From Microlunatus phosphovorus NM-1 (lineage in GTDB: Bacteria > Actinomycetota > Actinomycetes > Propionibacteriales > Propionibacteriaceae): a DNA stretch of 64,000 bases. Position numbers and translations under genes: made by a program. Numbering within the stretch: the stretch's first letter is position 1; the number at the start of each line of letters is the position of its first letter. The stretch is taken from NCBI RefSeq assembly GCF_000270245.1, contig NC_015635.1, forward strand, positions 3,844,001 to 3,908,000, given 5' to 3'. Of the stretch, positions 40,087 to 48,861 are shown piece after piece. A model generated the notes under the pieces. That model was not told the origin of the DNA and ran no database searches. It saw only the letters and a list, made by a program, of their open reading frames with translations.

Positions 40087-41433
40087 CAGGGTCAATTCAA
40101 AGTTGATTCTGTTGTGACTGGTGTGACCTGGGCGTGATCGATCAGGTCGAGCAGTTGGCCGGTTTGGCGACCGAGGCTGCGGGTCGCGGCGGCGATGTTG
40201 GTGTGTTTCCCGCGGAGTCGGAGGAGTCCGATCGCAGTGTTGCGCAGGGTTGCCATCAGCTGGGGCAGGGTGCCGGTGCGCACGGTGGAGTGGTCCTCGT
40301 CGAAGGTGAGATCACGCACCCAATGCACCTTGTTCTCGATGCTCCAATGACCACGGACCAAGGTCGCGAGGTCGGCCGGGGCGATGTCTGACCAGCCGAG
40401 ACTGGTGACCACATAGACGATCTCCTGCGTGGTCTCGCCGGTGGCGGTCTCGGTCCGGTTCCGCACGATCCGGCCGACGAGCCGGGCGTGCGGGAACCCG
40501 ATCCCGGCCCGGACACCGGTCAGCTGCAGGGTACGGGACTCCCGTCGCCCATGCCCTTTCTCCACCACACGATGAGCGACCGGCACCTTGCTCCACGGGA
40601 GCCCGGCGAGCTGGTCGTACAAGGTGGGCTGGTTCCGTTTCACCACGAAGACGTACCGGCCGCCGTGCCGGTGCAGATAGTGGGCATGGCCACGTTGCGT
40701 GTGGAGAGCATCGGCGGTGACGATGACGCCGTTGAGGTTGATCCGGTCCAACACCGCCGCGAACGCGGCGATCTCATGATCTTTCCCGCCGGCGTTGACC
40801 TGCCCCAACGGCACCCCGGTGGCATGGTCGACGATCGAGAACAGATGCACCCTCGACCCATCCACACCGCGGGCGCCGCGGCAGGTCTTGCCATCCACCG
40901 CGACCGCCCGCCACCGCGACGAGACCGGTGTCAGCGTGGCCAGCCAGGCGTGCAGGACCGCGTCCACCACCTCCGGGTCGACCCGCAACAGCACCCGGCG
41001 GATCGTCGACAGGCTCGGCGGCCGCCGGGTGATCCCCAACCGTGGCCAATGCCAGGTGGGCAGATCCGCTGCCCATCCGGCGATCGAAGCCAGACTCCGT
41101 GATCCGCCGACCACCGCGGCCAACGCGACCACCAGCACGGTGGCCAGCTCATACCGGCGGCCCCGCCGGCCCCGCGGATCGGTGATGATCGACAACACCT
41201 CCCACACCTCGACCGGAACACCGTGACCGGGTTCGACCTGATGGGCGCGCAGCGCATCAGCGGCCGGGATGAGAGAAGATACGGGTGCGGGCACGGCAGG
41301 ACTCCGATCGATCGGCAGTGGACGTCAAGCACCCACCACGATCCCGGTATCCACCGTGCCCGCCCGGCTTATACCTCACCCATGGCGTGTCAACCCGACA
41401 CCACGCCGCAACCACGACTTTGAACAAGCCCTG
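40087..41433 (-). mobile_element. ISAs1-family insertion sequence, copy 2 (1,347 bp)
   Basis: Same length, ends and orientation as copy 1 at 18,584; the encoded proteins are identical in all frames. It has its own 10-bp duplication (CGATCCGGCC), so it is an independent insertion. It landed in already decayed IS sequence. The two direct copies bracket 20 kb of defence genes. Confidence 0.93.
40092..41294 (-). CDS. ISAs1-family DDE transposase (copy 2)
   Basis: 400 aa, identical to the transposase at 18,589-19,791, with the same DDE residues ([31 protein letters not shown]). Intact. Identity implies recent transposition or gene conversion between the copies. Confidence 0.95.
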   Translation of the reverse strand: MPAPVSSLIPAADALRAHQVEPGHGVPVEVWEVLSIITDPRGRRGRRYELATVLVVALAAVVGGSRSLASIAGWAADLPTWHWPRLGITRRPPSLSTIRRVLLRVDPEVVDAVLHAWLATLTPVSSRWRAVAVDGKTCRGARGVDGSRVHLFSIVDHATGVPLGQVNAGGKDHEIAAFAAVLDRINLNGVIVTADALHTQRGHAHYLHRHGGRYVFVVKRNQPTLYDQLAGLPWSKVPVAHRVVEKGHGRRESRTLQLTGVRAGIGFPHARLVGRIVRNRTETATGETTQEIVYVVTSLGWSDIAPADLATLVRGHWSIENKVHWVRDLTFDEDHSTVRTGTLPQLMATLRNTAIGLLRLRGKHTNIAAATRSLGRQTGQLLDLIDHAQVTPVTTESTLN

Positions 41434-41443
41434 CGATCCGGCC
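41434..41443. repeat. Target-site duplication, right of ISAs1 copy 2
   Basis: CGATCCGGCC, matching 40077-40086. Confidence 0.9.
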
Positions 41444-41480
41444 CAGCCGGGCGTCCAGATGCGGCTGATCATGCTGGGCA

Positions 41481-41820
41481 ACAGCGTTCCTCAAACACGT
41501 GGCCCGCACATACCCCGACATCGAGCTGCACCTAGTGATGGACAACTACAGCACCCACAAACACGCCAAGGTCAAAGCCTGGCTAGCGGCGAACCCCCAG
41601 ATCTATGTCCACTTCACCCTGACCTCGGGATCGTGGCTGAACATGGTCGAGGTCTGGTTCGGCATCATCGAACGCCAGGCCGTCCACCGGGGCTCGTTCC
41701 CCTCGAAGCTGGACCTGATGGCCAAGATCCGCGAGTTCATCACCCGGCTGGAACCGCCGCAAACACCCGTTCATCTGGACCAAACCGCAAACGTAAACAC
41801 GTCTCAACTACAGGCCACTA
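41481..41820 (+). pseudogene. IS630-family transposase, C-terminal remnant with frameshift
   Basis: About 110 codons: FLKHVARTYPDIELHLVMDN, YSTHKHAKVKAWLAANPQIY, SGSWLNMVEVWFGIIERQAV and FPSKLDLMAKIREFIT. It includes the second Asp (VMDNYSTHK) and the Glu (NMVEVWF) of the DDE core. An extra C at the run after FIT shifts the frame; the other frame continues GWNRRKHPFIWTKPQT-stop. The N-terminal half is missing, so it is a dead remnant. Confidence 0.85.
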
Positions 41821-41823
41821 GCA

Positions 41824-44112
41824 CTACAGCAGCACGGTCGGGTCGGTGTCCGTAGCTGTGCACATTCGCTCGAAGTGCTCGCTATCGACTGCTCGCAAGA
41901 ACTCCATACAACGCCGGATCTGGCCGTGGACAGCACGGGCGTCGAGCACGTCAATACTCTCACTACCCTCACCGTGCGAGAACCGGTTGCAGAAATCGTA
42001 GACGTCACGATACGGCTCGCCGTCTTGAGCTTGGACAAGCGCCTCCAGCGCCTGGAGGAAGTCAGTCCGATGTGGTGCCTTGTAGCTGGCAAAGACCTCG
42101 AGCGCCCGGCGAGCGGCGTTCGGCAGCAGGAAGAGGCGCTCGTGATCTTCGGAGTCTGCGATTCCAGCCATGACCATCGAGAAGAGGTAGGCGTACTCCG
42201 ACGTGCTATTGACCAGCAGCCTCGGGAGCTTGCCGACCATCGAACGACGCTCGCCGTCGACAACAGCCGCATACATCTCCAAGAAGGCCACCTTGGGGAA
42301 ACGGATCTCATCCGCGTCGCCCTGCTTAATCTGCTTCATCGATCTGCCCCACGCGTTCTTGTGCGACTTGATGAACAGCCGCAAGAGGCTGAAGTCGTGC
42401 GTCAATACGACGTACTGCCCGAAGCCCTTGAGTGTGTCCGCAAGCCACTGGTGCGTGGCAAACAGCGCCTCACGGTCGAGAGAGCTGGATGGATCGTCGA
42501 TGACCACGATCCGCTGTGACGGGTCACTGCCCGGGACCTGTTCGTCCTCTAGCTTTCGCAAGAAGTAAAGCAGCGATAGGGTCGTTCGCTCCCCGTCGCT
42601 GAGGTCCGTTCCGGGCTTGTCGCCTCGGCGACAAGCGTAGGACTTCCCGTCCTCAGTTACCGCGACGGTGAGGTGGTCCTTACCGTAAACGCGAGCCAGA
42701 TCGCGAGTCAGCGTATCCGCCATATCCTTCGTTGTGAACTGAGCCTGGCGAACCTCATCCAGCCGGCGCTCCGCCTGCTCCGCAGCCCTTTTGCTCGTCG
42801 CGCTCTTGGATCCGAGTTCCTTGGCCTGTCCCTCCAGCCCACGGAAGGCCTCGTGCTGCGAGCCAATCAGGTGATCCAAGACTGTCTGCATTCGCTCGGT
42901 GGTCACCTCGCGATGGCGACGAGCTTGATCGTTGTGCCCGGCTATTGCCTCCTCAAGTGCTGTGGTGGACGGTGCGCTGGCCAGCACCGACCAATCGGGA
43001 GCTTCGGGTGTGGCGCTCGGGTCATGAACCTTGGCATCGAGAGCCGTCTCAACAGCTTCCAGCGCAGCGACCCGCTCATCCACCTCAACATTCACCCTCC
43101 CCACGGCCTCGCTGTACATCGTCTGGAGATTGCCGGCCAGACTTGCGATGATCGGCAAACCCGAACGCCAAGCAGAGAGCGACTGCTTCTCACGTGTGAC
43201 AGCTCCGAGCAAGTCCTTGGCATTTCCCCGGATCTGGAGCCAACTCTCGTCGAAGTGGCGAGCAAGTTGCGTGCGCCGCTCGCCCGTTACCTCCCCAGCG
43301 CAGAAGAAGCAGTGATCGAGCTCCTCGTGAAGCTTAAGTCCACGCTCAACCCATGTTTGGGCTGCTGAGTTGCCCTCCAGCGCCGCAATGGCGACACGTG
43401 TCGGTGTCTCGGCAAGGAGACCCGTCAAGCCATCGAGGGTGGTGATGATACCTGCGGGTGGTGCGGGGACTTCAGCAACAGGCGCGGGGGCTCCCTCCCC
43501 CAGTCGCTTCAGAGCCTCAGCGTGGGCGTTACTGTCGGGAACCGTGCCCTTGAAGCCCCGCAGATCGTCTTGGACCTTGTTGACCGAAAAGCGGCTCTTC
43601 GTGAAATAGTTGTAATCGAACTCCTTGAGTTCGGAGACGATCCGGTCCTGGACTTCGCGGGCCAGCCGATCGACCCGTACATTCGCCGCCTTCCGCCGCT
43701 TCTCCGCTTCGCTGGCCTCACTTCGCAGTCTCTCGATCTCGCCTACGAGCCGAGCCTCTTCCTCTTTGGCATCGATGGCTTCGCGACCCAACGTCACAAT
43801 GGCCGAGGCACCGGCGCCGTCGAGGAATTCCGAGAGGTTGGCGTCCACCCATTTGCGAGTGAAGACGGCCATCGACGGTGATGGGCTCGCTCCACCCACG
43901 TTGACGGTGATCCGCTGCTTGTCAGGGTGCTCCCAAACCACACCAGTCACTGACGACCCCTCGGCGAGTCCGAGCATAAGCTCCGACAAGGTCGACTTGC
44001 CGCTGCCGTTGTGGCCGTAGATCACCGTCCGACAGCCGAGCGGAAAGTCGTCAGACCAGAAGCCCCGGTTAAGCGACCGCCAGGGAGCGTTGAGATCGAG
44101 TCGGCGAAGCAC
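41824..44112 (-). CDS. RloC/PrrC-like AAA_13 ATPase (putative anticodon-nuclease-type effector)
   Basis: 762 aa. Walker A GHNGSGKSTLSELML near residue 35, a long coiled-coil region (residues about 115-165 and 400-460), a CxxC zinc-hook-like CFFCAGEVTG near residue 265, ABC-type signature TDLSDGERTTLSLLYF and Walker B RIVVIDDPSSSLD. The C-terminal part has LTHDFSLLRLF and YDFCNRFSHGEG. This layout matches the AAA_13 family including RloC, whose ATPase senses phage and whose C-terminus cleaves tRNA anticodon loops. The nuclease triad cannot be fixed by eye, so the tRNase role is inference. Confidence 0.78.
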   Translation of the reverse strand: MLRRLDLNAPWRSLNRGFWSDDFPLGCRTVIYGHNGSGKSTLSELMLGLAEGSSVTGVVWEHPDKQRITVNVGGASPSPSMAVFTRKWVDANLSEFLDGAGASAIVTLGREAIDAKEEEARLVGEIERLRSEASEAEKRRKAANVRVDRLAREVQDRIVSELKEFDYNYFTKSRFSVNKVQDDLRGFKGTVPDSNAHAEALKRLGEGAPAPVAEVPAPPAGIITTLDGLTGLLAETPTRVAIAALEGNSAAQTWVERGLKLHEELDHCFFCAGEVTGERRTQLARHFDESWLQIRGNAKDLLGAVTREKQSLSAWRSGLPIIASLAGNLQTMYSEAVGRVNVEVDERVAALEAVETALDAKVHDPSATPEAPDWSVLASAPSTTALEEAIAGHNDQARRHREVTTERMQTVLDHLIGSQHEAFRGLEGQAKELGSKSATSKRAAEQAERRLDEVRQAQFTTKDMADTLTRDLARVYGKDHLTVAVTEDGKSYACRRGDKPGTDLSDGERTTLSLLYFLRKLEDEQVPGSDPSQRIVVIDDPSSSLDREALFATHQWLADTLKGFGQYVVLTHDFSLLRLFIKSHKNAWGRSMKQIKQGDADEIRFPKVAFLEMYAAVVDGERRSMVGKLPRLLVNSTSEYAYLFSMVMAGIADSEDHERLFLLPNAARRALEVFASYKAPHRTDFLQALEALVQAQDGEPYRDVYDFCNRFSHGEGSESIDVLDARAVHGQIRRCMEFLRAVDSEHFERMCTATDTDPTVLL

Positions 44113-44342
44113 AACTGAACCCTAGTTGCAGCCACCGACAGGATGGCCAGCAGGGCAGAGGTGAGGAAGATCAACGTGCACGCCCGAAAAGGATAACAAG
44201 CGCGGTCATCGCGTAGCGGTTGGAGCGGAGCCGCGATTGAATCCGCCAGCGCCCTTGCATCCGGCCTTGAGTGCCTGTCGGTGTTCGCGCCATACGGCTG
44301 ATTGTCGTGATTCAAGACCAGGAGAACGGAGTCTGAGGTTGA

Positions 44343-44680
44343 GAACCGGTCAATTCGGCGCCCTCGCTACAGTATGACGCCTTCGACGGCGCAGTTCACA
44401 AGCTGCACGCCCACTTCGCTTCACCCGCTGGCGTGGACAGCGGCTACACCGGCGGAAGCTTCGACTCTTTCGACCCTCTGCCACCCCGAGCCTCGGTCGA
44501 CGTCATCACCTCCGACGACCTCGTGGCCGTCAGCTTGCTGTCGGCCTATGTCTCAGGTCGGGCGGCTATGAAGATCCTTGAACGTCAAGCTTCCAGGTTC
44601 AGGGCGCTGCTGGCCGAACTCGGTCCCGACCGTAACCTGGTGTTTGTCGAATCCACAGCCCGGACGGCTTCGCCGCCCAG
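44343..44680 (+). pseudogene. DUF6308-like fragment
   Basis: The frame has the pattern YDAFDGAVHKLHAHFASPAG, YTGGSFDSFD, then VDVITSDDLVAVSLLSAYVS and LERQASRFRALLAELGPDRNL, as in the N-terminal half of DUF6308 proteins of actinobacteria. A TGA lies just before it and there is no suitable start. After about residue 110 the family resemblance ends. It is probably a remnant at the edge of the accessory region. Confidence 0.5.
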
Positions 44681-44903
44681 ACTCGACGCGATTCACCAGA
44701 AAGCAACTCAACAGGGTGTGAGGGTGGTGGAGCAAAACGAGCCGACAGGCAACTCTCACCCTGTCCAGCGCGGTATTCCGTACCCGCCCGGAACACGCCA
44801 AAATACCCGGACAGATGCAGGCCCGTGCGCCTCAAGGTAGAAGTCGCTTCGGAATCGAAGTGCTACGTCAGGATCAAATGAACTCTGACTAGGTAAACTC
44901 TCG

Positions 44904-44976
44904 TGGAGCTAAGGGGATTCGAACCCCTGACCTCTTCCATGCCATGGAAGCGCGCTACCAACTGCGCCATAGCCCC
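44904..44976 (-). tRNA. tRNA-Ala (anticodon GGC)
   Basis: The minus strand folds into a cloverleaf: acceptor GGGGCTA/TAGCTCC, D-arm with GCGCAGTTGGTAGCGC, anticodon arm CTTCC-ATGGCAT-GGAAG with anticodon GGC, and T-arm GGGG-TTCGAAT-CCCC. CCA is not encoded. Its 3' end faces the accessory region, the usual geometry for integration at a tRNA gene, but I found no second copy of the 3' end. Confidence 0.97.
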
Positions 44977-45078
44977 GCGTTGTGCGTACCGGCCCGTTTC
45001 CGGCCCCGAACGCCCGGTCGATACTACAGTCTCGCCGCCGTCAGGTGAAATCGAGCCGACGACCTGGACGGCCGCTGC

Positions 45079-45354
45079 TCAGGCGGCCTTCGAGGAGCCG
45101 GAGGAGCGCTTCTGCCACCACTGGTAGGCGAGGGTGACCAGCACGGCACCAATGATCGAGCCAATGATGCCGCTGGGCCGCAGCTGGATGCCGTCGCCGC
45201 TCAGCAGGCTGATCAGCAGCCCGCCGACGAACGACCCGATCAGGCCGCTGACCAGGGCCATCGTCCAGTTGATCTTCCAGCCGGACTGGCCGAGGATCAG
45301 TTGGGCGACCGTACCGACCATCAAGCCGAAGACGATGAGTCCGAGGATCAACAC
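45079..45354 (-). CDS. GlsB/YeaQ/YmgE-family (transglycosylase-associated) membrane protein
   Basis: 91 aa, three hydrophobic helices: LILGLIVFGLMVGTVAQLIL, ALVSGLIGSFVGGLLISLL and SGIIGSIIGAVLVTLAYQWW, with glycine-zipper spacing. Matches the small GlsB/YeaQ/YmgE family linked to general stress. The molecular role is poorly known. Monocistronic here, next to tRNA-Ala. Confidence 0.9.
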   Translation of the reverse strand: MLILGLIVFGLMVGTVAQLILGQSGWKINWTMALVSGLIGSFVGGLLISLLSGDGIQLRPSGIIGSIIGAVLVTLAYQWWQKRSSGSSKAA

Positions 45355-45441
45355 CCGTGCATCTTAGGTCAGTCGGCCCAATCCCCCACGCTGCCGCGCC
45401 ACCGCGGACCGCCACTCGCGACCAATCCATCGATCGAGCAG

Positions 45442-45502
45442 GTCGAGAGGTGCCTTGATGCTGTTTCATCTCGGCTGAAGCTACATCTGCGCACCTCTCG
45501 AC
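45442..45502. repeat. Long inverted repeat GTCGAGAGGTGC...GCACCTCTCGAC
   Basis: Perfect 12-bp arms with a 37-nt loop, in the 224-bp gap between the MFS gene stop and the GlsB-like start. It could fold as RNA in either direction. No T-tract, so a structured 3' end or small RNA is as possible as a terminator. Confidence 0.6.
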
Positions 45503-45578
45503 GCCCGCCCGGCCGCACCACCCGCCGTCAAGCAGAACCACGCCGTACGGAACCACTCAACTCAGCTCAGCGAGAAGA

Positions 45579-46859
45579 TCACAAGCCGAGGTCGTCCTCG
45601 ACGTACCGCTGCCGACCGGCGAAATAGCCGGCAATCGCCTGGGGCACGAGCAGCAGGATCATCAAACCCAGCGCAATGTCCCAGCCGCCGGTGGCGCCGT
45701 ACAGGGCACCGACCACGATGGGACCGGGGATCGCGATCAGATAGCCCATGCTCTGCCCGAAGGATGACAGGCTGACCACGCCAGCCGAGGTCCGGGCCCG
45801 CATCCCGATCATCGCCAGCACCAGCGGGAACGTGCCCTGGGACACGCCCATGATCACCACCCACAGCCACGGCACCGTCGTCGGCATGAACCAGAGCCCG
45901 AGGTAGGCGACCAGGCTCAACGCCGTCAGCCCGACGATCAGCCCGCTCTGACTCCGCATCCGCGCCCCGATGGTCGGCACCAGGAACGAGGTCGGGATCC
46001 CGATGGCTGGAATCAGCGCCAGCAGCACACCGGCGTACGTGGCCGACAGTCCCGCATCCCGGTAGATCTGGGGCACCCAGCCCATCGTGATGTACGCCTG
46101 CATGCCCTGCAGTCCGAACGCCAGCGCCACCGCCCAGGCGGTCCGGCTACGGCTGATCCGCAACCCCTCGCTGGTCGCACCCGGCGGCGGACCACCCGAC
46201 CGCTGCCGGATCCAGCGGGCCACGCCCATCCAGACCACCAGTGCCAGCCCGGCCGGCACCGCCCAGGCCACCAGCCCGTAGCGCCAGTCGCCGCCCAGTG
46301 CCGCGCTCAGCGGCACGGTCACCGCGGCCGCGATCGCCGCACCGAGGGTCAGTCCCATCGAATAGACGCCGGTGGCAAACCCGACACGATGCGGGAAGGC
46401 CCGGCGGACGATCACCGGCATCATGATGTTGGCCACCCCGATGCCGCCCAGGGCCAGGCAGCTGAGCAGCACGAAGGTGACCGAGGTTGGTAGGAACGGC
46501 CGCAGCGCCAGCCCGACCGTCACGGCGGCCAGCGCGATCCACAGCACCCGGCTGGGGAATGTCCGCGCCACCAGCCGAGGCGCCAACGCACCGAAGGCCA
46601 CGAAGCACACCGCCGGCAGTGCCGTCAACAGTCCGGCGAGCAGCCCGCCCATGCCGAGCGTGGCCCGGATCTCCTCCAGCACCGGCCCGACGCTGGTCAC
46701 CGCCGGCCGCAGATTGAACGCGGCCAGCACCAGCGCGATCAGCATCAGCACCCGCGCCGCGCCCGCCAGCGGCGGCAACTCCGGCGCGAGCCTCCCTGAC
46801 CATTCAGTTCTCGACGGTTCAGTTCCCGAAGGTTCAGGCCCCGAAGGTTCGGTCATCAC
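45579..46859 (-). CDS. MFS transporter, CynX/NimT-like
   Basis: 426 aa with 12 predicted hydrophobic helices. Family marks are NLRPAVTSVGPVLEEIR in helix 1 to loop and GGIGVANIMMPVIVRRAFP near residue 150, as in CynX/NimT transporters. Substrates of the family include cyanate and 2-nitroimidazole; this one is unassigned. The N-terminal tail has short EPSGxEPS-like repeats (residues 3-20), matching a repetitive ggttc-rich DNA stretch. It lies downstream of the nadD-rsfS-phosphatase cluster with only 4 nt between. Confidence 0.9.
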   Translation of the reverse strand: MMTEPSGPEPSGTEPSRTEWSGRLAPELPPLAGAARVLMLIALVLAAFNLRPAVTSVGPVLEEIRATLGMGGLLAGLLTALPAVCFVAFGALAPRLVARTFPSRVLWIALAAVTVGLALRPFLPTSVTFVLLSCLALGGIGVANIMMPVIVRRAFPHRVGFATGVYSMGLTLGAAIAAAVTVPLSAALGGDWRYGLVAWAVPAGLALVVWMGVARWIRQRSGGPPPGATSEGLRISRSRTAWAVALAFGLQGMQAYITMGWVPQIYRDAGLSATYAGVLLALIPAIGIPTSFLVPTIGARMRSQSGLIVGLTALSLVAYLGLWFMPTTVPWLWVVIMGVSQGTFPLVLAMIGMRARTSAGVVSLSSFGQSMGYLIAIPGPIVVGALYGATGGWDIALGLMILLLVPQAIAGYFAGRQRYVEDDLGL

Positions 46860-46863
46860 AGGC

Positions 46864-47490
46864 TCATTCGCGTGGCGCCGTCACGTTGTATTCCGTGATC
46901 CGCCAGTAGTCGCCAGTGCGGTGTCGCTCCACGATAATCCAGCCGCAGTTGTGCAGCCCGCTCAGCCGCTTCCACGTCTCAATGGGGAATCCGGACAGCC
47001 AGCACACCGCGGCCCGCGCGGCCAGCCCGTGCATCACGGTGACCACGGTCGACCCATCCGGGGCGGCCAAACCGATCTCGTCCAATGCGGCGCCGGCCCG
47101 CTCCCCCACCTCGGAGACGGTCTCGCCGGTCGGCGAGCGGCGTACGTCCTCGCCTGCCAGCCACCGCTTCGCCTCCCGCGGCCCCATCGCCGCCAGGGCT
47201 TCCTCGATGCTCAGCCCCTCCCACGAGCCCACGTGGATCTCGCGCAGCCTCGGGTCGGTGACCACCCGCAGCCCGCACGCCTTCGCCAGTGGCTCCGCAG
47301 TCTGCCGAGCCCGGATCAGGTCGGAGGAGTAGATCGCCGACGGCGCAAGCTCGGCCAGCACGGGCGCCGCCTGCTCGGCCTGCGACAGCCCTCGTGCATC
47401 CAAGGGCACGTCGGCCTGACCCTGCAACCGCCCGGCCGCATTCCACTCCGTCCGGCCGTGCCGCAGCACGACCAATTGGGCGGCAGTCAC
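46864..47490 (-). CDS. Histidine phosphatase (phosphoglycerate-mutase-like)
   Basis: 208 aa from GTG 47490, overlapping the rsfS stop as GTGA; the frame continues upstream only inside rsfS. Catalytic RHG motif LVVLRHGRTEWNAAGRLQGQ, LRARQTAEPLAK-type second Arg, EIHVGSWEGL with the catalytic Glu, and VTVMHGLAARAAV with the second His. A clade 1 histidine phosphatase. In actinobacteria this gene regularly follows rsfS; the substrate is not known from sequence. Confidence 0.92.
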   Translation of the reverse strand: MTAAQLVVLRHGRTEWNAAGRLQGQADVPLDARGLSQAEQAAPVLAELAPSAIYSSDLIRARQTAEPLAKACGLRVVTDPRLREIHVGSWEGLSIEEALAAMGPREAKRWLAGEDVRRSPTGETVSEVGERAGAALDEIGLAAPDGSTVVTVMHGLAARAAVCWLSGFPIETWKRLSGLHNCGWIIVERHRTGDYWRITEYNVTAPRE

Positions 47491-47855
47491 CGACGCTCGT
47501 CGACGAGCAGCGGGATGGCCGGGCAGTCGTGCCACAGCCGCTCCAAGGCATACAGCCGACGCTCGTCGTTGTGCTGGATGTGCACGACCAGATCGAGGTA
47601 GTCCAGCAGCACCCAGCGCTGTTCGCGGTCGCCCTCCCGGCGTACCGGCTTGGCATCCAGCTCCCGCAGCGCCTCCTCGATGCCGTCGACGATGGCGCCC
47701 ACCTGGGGCTCGTTGGCGGCGGTGATGATCAGGAAGACGTCGGTGATGGCCAGCTGCTCGGAAACGTCGAAGGCGACCAGGTCGGTGCCGAGCTTGTCGG
47801 CCGCTGCCGCGGCGGCGGCCTGGGTGAGCTGGAGGGCGTGGTCGGTGGCGGTCAA
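47487..47855 (-). CDS. rsfS: Ribosomal silencing factor RsfS
   Basis: 122 aa. The TTG at 47855 follows GAAGAGAGATCC; upstream in-frame codons lack protein character. The RsfS fold is clear: AADKLGTDLVAFDVSEQLAITDVFLIITAAN, then GDREQRWVLLDYLDLVVHI. It binds ribosomal protein uL14 and blocks subunit joining in starvation. Placed directly after nadD, the normal actinobacterial order. Confidence 0.95.
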   Translation of the reverse strand: MTATDHALQLTQAAAAAAADKLGTDLVAFDVSEQLAITDVFLIITAANEPQVGAIVDGIEEALRELDAKPVRREGDREQRWVLLDYLDLVVHIQHNDERRLYALERLWHDCPAIPLLVDERR

Positions 47856-47902
47856 GGATCTCTCTTCGTCAGTCGAGCTTCTTCGATGTAGCCAGGCGTC
47901 GA

Positions 47903-48613
47903 TCAGCTCAGATAGAGACCGCGCTTGGCGATGTACTGCACGATGCCGTCGGGCACCAGATACCAGATCGGCTGACGCGCGGTCACCCGTTCCCGGCATC
48001 CCGTCGAGGAGATGGCCAGGGCTGGCACCTCCAACAGGGTAATGCGTTCCGGCGGCACCCCCTCGATCACCGGCGAGTGCAACTCGACCCCGGGCCGGGT
48101 ACAGCCGACGAAATGGGCCAGCCGGAACATCTCTTCCACATCACGCCAGGTCAGGATCTGGGCCAACGCATCGGCACCGGTGATGAAGTAGAGGTCGATG
48201 TCGTCGCCGCGCTCGGCATGCAGATCGCGCAGGGTGTCGACGGTGTACGTCGGCCCGCCCCGGTCGATGTCGACCCGGCTGACACTGAATCGGGGGTTGG
48301 AAGCGGTAGCGATCACCGTCATCAGATAGCGGTCCTCGGCCGAGGAGACCTTCTTGTGCGACTTCTGCCAGGGCTGACCGGTGGGCACGAAGACCACCTC
48401 GTCCAGGCCGAACCGGCTCGCCACCTCGCTGGCGGCCACCAGGTGGCCATGGTGGATCGGGTCGAAGGTGCCGCCCATCACGCCCAGCCGATAGCGATGG
48501 CCAGGCTGTACGTCGGGATCGCGCGCCAGCCCGAGCGCCGGCGTCCGCCCGGTCTCTTTAACACCGGGCTCCTTGACGGCAGGAGCGGGAACGCGACCGG
48601 TGGGGTCGGTCAC
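47903..48613 (-). CDS. nadD: Nicotinate-nucleotide adenylyltransferase
   Basis: 236 aa. Nucleotidyltransferase motif [20 protein letters not shown] near residue 44, [13 protein letters not shown], and the second signature [10 protein letters not shown] near residue 208 (ISSTxxR). It makes NaAD from nicotinate mononucleotide and ATP in NAD synthesis. The N-terminal 40 residues are an extra, proline-rich extension; a later start is possible but no better site is obvious. Followed by rsfS. Confidence 0.95.
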   Translation of the reverse strand: MTDPTGRVPAPAVKEPGVKETGRTPALGLARDPDVQPGHRYRLGVMGGTFDPIHHGHLVAASEVASRFGLDEVVFVPTGQPWQKSHKKVSSAEDRYLMTVIATASNPRFSVSRVDIDRGGPTYTVDTLRDLHAERGDDIDLYFITGADALAQILTWRDVEEMFRLAHFVGCTRPGVELHSPVIEGVPPERITLLEVPALAISSTGCRERVTARQPIWYLVPDGIVQYIAKRGLYLS

Positions 48614-48638
48614 GGCAGGGGTCGCTGGTTGGCGCCGG

Positions 48639-48791
48639 TCAGCTGTGCGGCCGGCCCTTGCCGATCGAATAGGTCACGAACATGAGGATGAACAGCAACG
48701 CGAAGGCGATGATGCCGAAGCCCCAGGCCGGGATCGGCAACGCGTTGTGATGCTCTGCCCCCGTTTCCAGCAGTGTCAGACCGAAGCCCAC
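48639..48791 (-). CDS. Small single-span membrane protein between proA and nadD
   Basis: 50 aa from GTG 48791 (AGGGAGAGG upstream) to TGA 48639. It has one clear transmembrane helix ([20 protein letters not shown]) and a short basic tail KGRPHS. A protein of this size and type is regularly found at this place in actinobacterial genomes. No known function. It lies 25 nt before nadD, so it is in the same operon. Confidence 0.75.
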   Translation of the reverse strand: MGFGLTLLETGAEHHNALPIPAWGFGIIAFALLFILMFVTYSIGKGRPHS

Positions 48792-48861
48792 CTCGCACCT
48801 CTCCCTCGGCTCACTCGTACGGGTTTCTCGTACGAAGGACGTGTAACCGCAGCCTAGCGGT

